A stretch of DNA of 55,350 nucleotides, from contig DATFYM010000036.1 of NCBI GenBank assembly GCA_035315065.1, forward strand, positions 1 through 55,350. The letters run 5' to 3'. This document shows positions 49,668 to 55,350 of this stretch, piece after piece (the stretch's first letter is position 1; every line of letters starts with the position of its first letter). The translations under genes were made by a program, and so were the position numbers. Source of the stretch: DATFYM01 sp035315065. GTDB taxonomy: Bacteria > Acidobacteriota > Terriglobia > UBA7540. The notes under the pieces were generated by a model. That model made no database searches and was not told the DNA's origin. It saw only the letters and a list, made by a program, of their open reading frames with translations.

Positions 49668-49795
49668 TTGACGATTGACGATTGACGATTGAAAGAGAAG
49701 AGCAGTCAAGCCGCGCGGCCCTTTCAAAGGGCATCCACAACCGTCAAAGAGCCTGTCTTCCAATCGGCAATCGGCAATCGTCAATTCTTGTGAGG
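49668..49795. repeat. heptad element, GATTGAC family, shares core with 25.2 kb
   Basis: Left arm TTGACGATTGACGATTGACG (49669-49688), right arm CAATCGGCAATCGGCAATCG (49761-49780). The core at 49708-49735 contains CAAGCCGCGCGGCCCTTTC, the same as in the element inside the hydrogenase operon. Confidence 0.8.
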
Positions 49796-49813
49796 GGCGC
49801 TGTCGACTAGCCC

Positions 49814-51736
49814 ATGGAGCTTCGGTCAAAACTCGTCGATCTCGATTGGCTGGAATCCAACTTTCCCTGCATGACGGCGTGTCCAGTCCACACCCAGGCG
49901 GGGCGATACGTAACCCTGATCGCGCAGGGGCGCTACGAAGACGCGTACCGCTACGCGCGCCAGCCCAACCCGTTCGCCTCGATTTGCGGTCGGGTCTGCG
50001 GACACCCCTGTGAGACGGCCTGTCGGCGGGGGATGTTGGACTCGCCCATCTCTATCCGCGCCCTCAAGCGCTTCGTTACCGAGCGCTACGGCCCCGAGTC
50101 GCGGAATCCAATCGACGTTTTTCCAGAGAAGCCCAAGGTCACCCATCCCGGCGACAAGGTGGCAGTGATCGGATCAGGCCCGGCGGGTCTTTCAGCGGCC
50201 CACGACCTGGCGCTGCTCGGCTACCCCGTGACCGTGTTCGAGGCGGCGCCGGTTCCGGGTGGCATGATGCACCTCGGTATCCCGGAGTATCGCCTGCCGC
50301 GCGACGTATTGGCTGCACAGATTCGCGAGATCCTCGACCTCGGACCGGAACTCCGCGTTAACGCGCGTTTGGGCAAGGAGTTCAGCCTCGCCGATCTGCG
50401 CGCCCAGGGCTATAACGCCGTTCTGCTCGCTTTCGGCCTGCACCGCAGCCGAGACTTGATGATCCCCGGAAACGACCTCGACGGCGTGGTCAAGGGCGTC
50501 GACTTTCTCCTCAACGTCAACCTCGGCTACCGGTTTTCCATCGGCAAACGAGTGGTGGTGATCGGCGGCGGCAACGTCGCTATCGACGTGGCGCGATCGG
50601 CACTGCGCCAGCAGCAACAGTTGACCCTCGAAGCCCTCAGCAGTTCGCTCCTGCCCGACAGTCTCAGCCAGAGCGAGTTGGACGTGGCGATGAAGGAGTT
50701 GATGGACGTCTCGCGCCAGGCCCTGCGCATGGGGGCGCGAGAGGTTCACCTGGTGTGTCTCGAATCGCGCGAAGAAATGCCTGCCTTCGAGGAAGAGATC
50801 GAGGAAGGCATGGAGGAAGGACTGAAGATCCATCCGTCCCTCGGCCCGAAAGCTTTCGTCGGCAAGGGCGGCAGGCTGGCCGGGCTCGAGACCATCCGCT
50901 GTACCTCGGTGTTCGACGCCAACCACCGCTTCAGCCCCACGTTTGAAGCCGGGACGGAATCCGTGATCCCCTGCGACACCGCCATCCTGGCTATTGGCCA
51001 AGCCTCGGATGTATCGTTCCTCACTCCGGCCGATGGCGTGGAGACCACGCGCCAGGGAACCATCAAGATCGACCCCCAAACGCTGATGTCGACCGCGCCG
51101 GGGATCTTTGCCGCCGGCGACATCGCCTTTGGGCCGCGCCTCATTATCAGCGCGGTGGCGGACGGCAAGAAGGCCGCGGAAGAGATCGACCGGTACATCC
51201 GCGGATCGGACTGGAAGCCGCGGCCGAAGTACGTGCAGATCACCGTCCTCGATCACCACCAGATGGCCGAGTCTTATGACGAGTATTCACGGCTCTCGGT
51301 GCCGGTGATCCCTCTTGAGCGTCGGACCGGCATGACCGAAGTGGAAACCGGCTACACCGAGGAACAAGCTCGGAGCGAAGCCTCGCGGTGCCTTCAGTGT
51401 TGGGTCAACACCATCTTCGAAGGCAACGAAGCCGAAGGTACGGAGTGCATTCTCTGCGGCGGTTGCGTAGATGTTTGTCCGGAGAATTGCCTTAAGCTCG
51501 TGCCCCTGGGTCAGTTCGTGTTTTCGGCAGAGGACAAAGCCCGCCTCAACGCCGAGGGCGAGTTCCAGTGGAACACTTTGCAGCATTTGGAAGCCGAAGA
51601 TCTGCCGTCCAGGGAAGGATCGGTGATGGTGAAGGACGAGACGATTTGCATTCGCTGCGGCTTGTGCGCCGAGCGCTGCCCGGCCCATACGATCACCATG
51701 GAGGCCTTCGAGGTTTTTGCGTCGGAGCCGTTGTAG
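49814..51736 (+). CDS. FAD-dependent NAD(P) oxidoreductase with FeS domains (GltD-like)
   Basis: 640 residues. N-terminal FeS domain with Cys19, 23, 58, 62, 66 and 70 (FPCMTACPVHT; ICGRVCGHPCETAC), FAD Rossmann motif VAVIGSGPAGLSAAHDLA, a second dinucleotide fold VVVIGGGNVAIDVARSA, and a C-terminal two-cluster ferredoxin (CILCGGCVDVCPENC; CIRCGLCAERCPAHT). Glutamate synthase small subunit and related dehydrogenases share this layout, but no GltB partner is here. The gene heads a Rieske/cytochrome b cluster, an arrangement known from some anammox bc complexes, so it may pass electrons between quinone level and NAD(P). No membrane helix. Confidence 0.87.
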   Translation: MELRSKLVDLDWLESNFPCMTACPVHTQAGRYVTLIAQGRYEDAYRYARQPNPFASICGRVCGHPCETACRRGMLDSPISIRALKRFVTERYGPESRNPIDVFPEKPKVTHPGDKVAVIGSGPAGLSAAHDLALLGYPVTVFEAAPVPGGMMHLGIPEYRLPRDVLAAQIREILDLGPELRVNARLGKEFSLADLRAQGYNAVLLAFGLHRSRDLMIPGNDLDGVVKGVDFLLNVNLGYRFSIGKRVVVIGGGNVAIDVARSALRQQQQLTLEALSSSLLPDSLSQSELDVAMKELMDVSRQALRMGAREVHLVCLESREEMPAFEEEIEEGMEEGLKIHPSLGPKAFVGKGGRLAGLETIRCTSVFDANHRFSPTFEAGTESVIPCDTAILAIGQASDVSFLTPADGVETTRQGTIKIDPQTLMSTAPGIFAAGDIAFGPRLIISAVADGKKAAEEIDRYIRGSDWKPRPKYVQITVLDHHQMAESYDEYSRLSVPVIPLERRTGMTEVETGYTEEQARSEASRCLQCWVNTIFEGNEAEGTECILCGGCVDVCPENCLKLVPLGQFVFSAEDKARLNAEGEFQWNTLQHLEAEDLPSREGSVMVKDETICIRCGLCAERCPAHTITMEAFEVFASEPL

Positions 51737-51756
51737 GGGCAAGCGACATAACTGGG

Positions 51757-51879
51757 GAGAATCCACAGATTGCACAGATTACACAGAAGGAAGAGCGAAG
51801 ACTCAGGACACGATCAGCCTGGAATACCGCTATTCCGGGTCTTCTTTCCGTGCAATCTGTGAAATCTGTGGATTCTCTT
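51757..51879. repeat. inverted-repeat element with period-9 arms (CACAGATTN family)
   Basis: Left arm ATCCACAGATTGCACAGATT (51761-51780), right arm TGCAATCTGTGAAATCTGTG (51851-51870), between the FAD/FeS gene and the Rieske gene. Second copy of the family at 2254-2353. Confidence 0.75.
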
Positions 51880-51891
51880 TGAGGTTAGCGG

Positions 51892-52392
51892 ATGAGCGAA
51901 GCGGAAAAAACCGAAAGCGAAAAACCCGGTCGAGCAGCCGAGGTCACGCGCCGCGATTTCTTCAACGAGATCACCATTGCTGCCCTCGGCATCGCGGGGC
52001 TTGGCGCGGCGGCGGTCACCTATCAGTATCTTTCGCCCAATGTTTTGTTCGAGCCCTTACCGACTTTCAGGGCGGGGAATCCCGATGCTTACGCGCCGGA
52101 GTCCGTTACCTTCCGGGAGCAGGAGCAGGTCTACATCGTCCGGACCAAAGAAGGCGGATTCTATGCGGTCTCGGCGGTCTGCACGCACCTCGGCTGCATT
52201 ACGCAGTGGAAGGAAGACGCCAGGCAAATTCAGTGTCCTTGTCACGGAAGCAAGTTCGAGCCCGACGGCAAGAAGATTGAAGGACCGGCTCCCCGCCCGC
52301 TGCCGCACTTCGCGATCACTCTGACGGCAGACGGTGAACTCCTGGTGGACAAGCTCCAGATCGTGAAGCCCGACCAGGTTCTGAAGATCTAG
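51892..52392 (+). CDS. Rieske iron-sulfur protein
   Basis: 166 residues. A twin-arginine motif (TRRDFFNEI, residues 19-27) and one membrane helix precede the Rieske domain. Cluster ligands: Cys97-Thr-His99-Leu-Gly-Cys102 and Cys115-Pro-Cys117-His118. It would carry electrons from quinol at the bc complex to a cytochrome c. The gene is separated from cytochrome b only by the RAYT insertion. Confidence 0.92.
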   Translation: MSEAEKTESEKPGRAAEVTRRDFFNEITIAALGIAGLGAAAVTYQYLSPNVLFEPLPTFRAGNPDAYAPESVTFREQEQVYIVRTKEGGFYAVSAVCTHLGCITQWKEDARQIQCPCHGSKFEPDGKKIEGPAPRPLPHFAITLTADGELLVDKLQIVKPDQVLKI

Positions 52393-52419
52393 ACGAGAGG
52401 CTGAAAAAAGGCCGAGGAA

Positions 52420-52477
52420 GGGCGGGGCTTCAGCCCCGCCGTAGCCGAAGTTAGGAAGGAGAAGGGCCTTTAGGCCC
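52420..52477. repeat. REP palindromes upstream of the RAYT gene
   Basis: GGCGGGGCTTCAGCCCCGCC (52421-52440) and GGGCCTTTAGGCCC (52464-52477). These are the likely substrates of the RAYT, of a class distinct from the heptad elements. Confidence 0.75.
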
Positions 52478-52485
52478 TGAAGCCA

Positions 52486-52968
52486 ATGGCACGACCGAAG
52501 CATCGCTCAACACCCGGTGGAACGTACTTTGTCACTACCAACACGTGGGAGCGTCGCGCGATGTTTAAAAAGACGGACTGGGCTGAGATTGTAGAGAGCA
52601 AGATCTTCGAATATCGCGACAAGCGCGAGTATCTGGTCCACCGTCATGTCGTGATGCCTGACCATATTCACGTGCTCCTGACCCCCGGACCGACGACAAC
52701 GCTCGAACGAGCCGCGCGATTCATTAAGGGGGGATCGTCGCATGAGATTGGTCTGAAGTTCGCTACGAAGTTTCCGGTGTGGCAGCCTGGGTTCGCGCAG
52801 CACCTGATTCGCGGCCAGGCGGATTACGACTCGCATGTGCAGTACATTGACCTAAATCCGGTGAAACGCCAGTTGGCGGTTCGGCCCGAGGAGTACGGGT
52901 TCTGTTCAGCCCACGGGAGGTATCGCCTTGACCCGTGGCCTGAGGCTTCCGGGGCTAAAGCCCCTTGA
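52486..52968 (+). mobile_element. RAYT (REP-associated tyrosine transposase)
   Basis: 160 residues. Y1-type transposase with His60-x-His62 (MPDHIHVLL) and the nucleophile Tyr120 (VQYIDLNPVKR). RAYTs act on REP hairpins in single-stranded DNA; REP palindromes flank it on both sides. It lies in the middle of the Rieske/cytochrome b operon in the same orientation, so transcription may read through it. Confidence 0.9.
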
Positions 52969-53006
52969 GTTAGCGCCGATTCTGCGGCGGGGCTAAAGCC
53001 CCGCCC
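52951..53006. repeat. REP palindromes downstream of the RAYT gene
   Basis: GGGGCTAAAGCCCC (52951-52964, overlapping the RAYT end) and GGCGGGGCTAAAGCCCCGCC (52986-53005), matching the upstream REPs apart from the loop. Confidence 0.75.
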
Positions 53007-53053
53007 TTTCGGCGCGTCGCGGCACTTTTTGAGCGCCGCAAGATTTGAGGTCG

Positions 53054-53857
53054 ATGGTGGCGACTACATCCGTTGAACAGGCTCTCGACCGGTTGCGCGC
53101 CACGCGCGTTTGGAAGTCAATCTTCCGGCGCGGTCCCGCGCGGACTAACCGGACGCGCAGCATCGCGGTCTTCGGCAACCTCTTCCTTCACTTCCTGCCG
53201 GTGAAGGTGCGCGAAAAGTCGTTGCGCGTCCGCGCCACCTATTACCTGGGGTCGGTCTCGTTTCTTCTGTTCGTGGTGCTGACGATCACGGGCATTCTGC
53301 TGATGCTCTACTACCACCCCGCCGTCCCGCAGGCTTACCGGGATATGAAGGACCTCCGCTTCGTGGTTTCGAACGGCGTCTTTCTGCGCAACATGCACCG
53401 GTTTGCGGCGCAGGCGATGGTGCTGTTTGTGTTCTGGCACATGTTCCATGTATTCTATCGCGGCGGCTACCGCCCGCCTCACGAATTCAACTGGGTGGTG
53501 GGCGTCGTCCTGCTGCTTCTCACCCTGTTCCTGAGTTACACCGGCTACCTGCTGCCGTGGGACCAACTGGCTTTCTGGGCCATCACGGTGGGAACCAACA
53601 TTATTTCTTCCATGCCAGTCCTGGGCGACAAAGTCCGGTTTCTGCTGCTCGGTGGGCATTTGGTGGGCGAGAGCGCGCTGCTCAGGTTTTACGTGCTGCA
53701 CTGCGTAATTCTGCCGCTGGCGGCGATCGCGTTCATCGCCGTGCATTTCTGGCGAATCCAGAAGGACGGCGGCCTGACGGTTCCGGAAAAACTGCACGAG
53801 GAGGAGTCAGAGGTCAGAAGTCAGTTTTCAGTCCCTAAGAAGTCGGGGAGAAATTAA
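53054..53857 (+). CDS. b6-type cytochrome b subunit
   Basis: 267 residues from ATG 53054. Four membrane helices of the N-terminal cytochrome b module. Heme ligands: His115 and His129 (RNMHRFAAQ...FWHMF) and His216 and His231 (VLHCVILPL...VHFWRI). The second pair is 15 apart, as in b6 proteins, against 14 in mitochondrial-type cytochrome b. Subunit IV is a separate gene, again b6f-like. The C-terminal EESEVRSQFSVPKKS and the stop are encoded by GAGGTCA/GAAGTCA words of a repeat. A TTG 9 bp upstream is an alternative start. Confidence 0.92.
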   Translation: MVATTSVEQALDRLRATRVWKSIFRRGPARTNRTRSIAVFGNLFLHFLPVKVREKSLRVRATYYLGSVSFLLFVVLTITGILLMLYYHPAVPQAYRDMKDLRFVVSNGVFLRNMHRFAAQAMVLFVFWHMFHVFYRGGYRPPHEFNWVVGVVLLLLTLFLSYTGYLLPWDQLAFWAITVGTNIISSMPVLGDKVRFLLLGGHLVGESALLRFYVLHCVILPLAAIAFIAVHFWRIQKDGGLTVPEKLHEEESEVRSQFSVPKKSGRN

Positions 53858-53960
53858 ACACAGAGGCGCAGAGACACAGAGAAAGAGGGAGAAGATCATG
53901 TCGTTTGTTTCGAGAACGCTTCGCATTCTTTCTCTGTGCCTCTGTGTCTCTGTGTTGAAA
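53854..53960. repeat. inverted-repeat element in the cyt b - subunit IV gap
   Basis: Left arm ACACAGAGGCGCAGAGACAC (53858-53877), right arm TGTGCCTCTGTGTCTCTGTG (53935-53954) around a core of about 45 bp. GAAGTCA words flank it at 53805-53830 and 53989-53999. Confidence 0.75.
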
Positions 53961-54015
53961 GCGCGTTCGCAATACTTCATGCTTTCTCAGAAGTCAGAAT
54001 GAAGAGTCCCATGCG

Positions 54016-54720
54016 ATGAGCCATAAACAAGAGGTCGGTTTCAGCTCTGACGCCATGAAGAACCCGCAGCGCATCGTCTTCATCACCAAGAAGACTTCCG
54101 CCAAGGTCAAAGAGGACGTCAGCCCGCAGTTGATGACTTATCCCCATCTGGTCATGCGTGAGGCCGTTGCCCTCCAGGTGGTAGTGATCGCCCTGGTCGT
54201 GGTAGCGCTGCTCTGGGACGCCCCGCTGGAGCAGTTGGCCAATCCGCTGCTGACGCCGAACCCTGCCAAGGCGCCGTGGTATTTCCTGGGTTTGCAGGAG
54301 TTGCTGCATTACTTTCCGCCGCTGGTGGCAGGGATCATGATCCCCACGCTGGTGGTGATCGCGTTGATCGTTATCCCCTACTTCAACATCAACGTGCAGG
54401 GCGAGCCCCTCTGGGCCGGGAACCGGTGGAAGCGCTTCCGCGTGCTGCTTGTGGTGCTGGCGGTAGCGGTCATTGTTCTGGCCGTGTTCGATGCCTGGAC
54501 GATGCTGGTGCCGACGGTCGCCATCGGAGGTCTGCTCCTATATTCCTATTTCCTGCCGCCTGGCCGCAAACCGGTCGCCGAGTTCCTGCGCACACGGCCC
54601 GTTTCCTGGTGGGTGATGACCTGGTTCATCGTCGTCGCGGTGGTTTTGACGCTGGTTGGCACCTTCTTCCGAGGCCCCGGTTGGTCCTGGGTATGGCCGT
54701 GGAGATCGCATGGCGCCTGA
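54016..54720 (+). CDS. cytochrome b/b6 C-terminal subunit (subunit IV-like)
   Basis: 234 residues. PetD-like start of the quinol-site module: PNPAKAPWYFLGLQELLHYFPP (a PEWY-equivalent region reads APWY), followed by several helices, one or two more than a plain subunit IV. It completes the split cytochrome b with the previous gene. Its stop overlaps the next start by 11 bp. Confidence 0.88.
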   Translation: MSHKQEVGFSSDAMKNPQRIVFITKKTSAKVKEDVSPQLMTYPHLVMREAVALQVVVIALVVVALLWDAPLEQLANPLLTPNPAKAPWYFLGLQELLHYFPPLVAGIMIPTLVVIALIVIPYFNINVQGEPLWAGNRWKRFRVLLVVLAVAVIVLAVFDAWTMLVPTVAIGGLLLYSYFLPPGRKPVAEFLRTRPVSWWVMTWFIVVAVVLTLVGTFFRGPGWSWVWPWRSHGA

Positions 54721-55350
54721 AGCCGAACAGATGGGAAAAGTCTCGCGCCGGATGCGCTTCCTGTTTGCGCTCTCCAGCGTGGTGTTTGTGGCGGTGCTCG
54801 CCATCTCGCCGGTTAAGGACCTGCGCAGCGAGTGGAAGCAGTGGAAGCGCGCCTACGTGCGCTATGCCCAGACGCAGCCCGATACCAAGCGCCTGCTGGC
54901 AGATTACCACTCCGACCTCGACCAGATCTGGCTTCCGGAGATGAATGTGGTCGACCGCTGCACCACCTGCCACCAGGGCATCACGCAAGCCAGCCTGGCA
55001 AGCGCCTCGGTTCCGCAACCGTTCCGCGCCCACCCGCCGGTTGAGCACATTCCCCAACATGTCCGCGATTGGGGCTGCACGGTTTGCCACCGGGGCCAGG
55101 GACCCGCCACCGAGGTCGCTGAGGCCCATGAGACGACCCTCGCCTGGGAACAGCCGATCCTGCCCACGCGCTACATTCAGGCCACGTGCGGCACCTGCCA
55201 TCGCGCCGACATTCCCCAGACGCCGCAACTAAAGCGCGGCAGGCAGCTTCTGACCGAATTCAACTGCATCGGATGCCATCGCCTCGAAGGCATCGATCGT
55301 CCGGTGATGCTCGGCCCGGACTTAACCAACGTCGGAAGCAAGGTCAGTCG
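54710..55350 (+). CDS. membrane-anchored multiheme cytochrome c (cut by window edge)
   Basis: 213 codons visible. After one N-terminal membrane helix (FLFALSSVVFVAVLAISPV) there are four CxxCH heme motifs, at Cys84, 123, 160 and 186 (CTTCH, CTVCH, CGTCH, CIGCH). It is the last visible gene of the cluster and likely the electron acceptor or donor for the Rieske/cytochrome b complex. More hemes may follow beyond the window. ATG 54710 overlaps the subunit IV gene and has GGAG upstream. Confidence 0.88.
   Translation, partial: MAPEAEQMGKVSRRMRFLFALSSVVFVAVLAISPVKDLRSEWKQWKRAYVRYAQTQPDTKRLLADYHSDLDQIWLPEMNVVDRCTTCHQGITQASLASASVPQPFRAHPPVEHIPQHVRDWGCTVCHRGQGPATEVAEAHETTLAWEQPILPTRYIQATCGTCHRADIPQTPQLKRGRQLLTEFNCIGCHRLEGIDRPVMLGPDLTNVGSKVS

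Noticed and set aside
1..55350. tRNA or rRNA genes
   Set aside because: I looked for T-loop (GGTTCRANNCC) and rRNA-like stretches on both strands and found none that could fold properly; a covariance search would be decisive.

Overview
The window looks like a chromosomal segment of a GC-rich, free-living, didermic bacterium, most likely an acidobacterium. This rests on gene content: an SBBP-type surface protein, an outer-membrane porin ending in Phe, a four-gene group 1 NiFe hydrogenase locus, a DeoC with a microcompartment-style N-terminal helix, several small toxin-antitoxin modules, and very many dispersed inverted repeats. No rRNA, tRNA or ribosomal protein gene is present, so the phylum is an inference.

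Layout. 1-3 kb: a truncated SBBP-type surface protein, a DedA membrane protein and a vapBC pair. 3.2-10.7 kb: a methionine/folate fusion enzyme, then the isoprenoid cluster xseB-ispA-dxs-tlyA-nadK. 10.8-17 kb: lysA, a GAF-GAF-SpoIIE phosphatase and deoC on the minus strand, then tsaB, rimI and a small HTH gene on the plus strand. 17.4-24.2 kb: two half-size ABC exporters, a nitrilase-family hydrolase, a DUF2442 protein and a B12-binding radical SAM protein. 24.5-29.1 kb: a minus-strand hydrogenase operon (small subunit, large subunit, cytochrome b, maturation protease). 29.3-37.7 kb: mostly accessory DNA with decayed genes, an AAA ATPase, a periplasmic thiol-redox pair, YceI, a VOC protein and an AraC regulator. 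37.9-40.2 kb: bacterioferritin, a DAACS symporter and a decayed AbrB/PIN module. 40.3-46.6 kb: an RNase E/G with a huge insertion, RodA and PBP2. 47.4-55.35 kb: a respiratory cluster of a monoheme cytochrome-porin fusion, a cupredoxin, an FAD/FeS oxidoreductase, Rieske, b6-type cytochrome b, subunit IV and a multiheme cytochrome c cut by the window edge.

Two things stand out. First, the respiratory cluster has the parts of an electron-uptake chain: a Cyc2-like outer-membrane cytochrome-porin, a periplasmic copper protein, a quinol-level bc complex and a possible NAD(P)-linked FAD/FeS module. CRP/FNR-like palindromes lie upstream of this cluster, of the hydrogenase operon and of bacterioferritin, so H2, iron and this chain may share a regulator. 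Second, almost every long gap, and some coding regions, carries inverted-repeat elements whose arms are degenerate tandem words of 7 bp (9 bp in a few). Several word families exist, some elements are nested inside others, and several genes end in them, are interrupted by them or are truncated by them. A RAYT transposase flanked by a separate class of REP palindromes sits inside the Rieske/cytochrome b operon.
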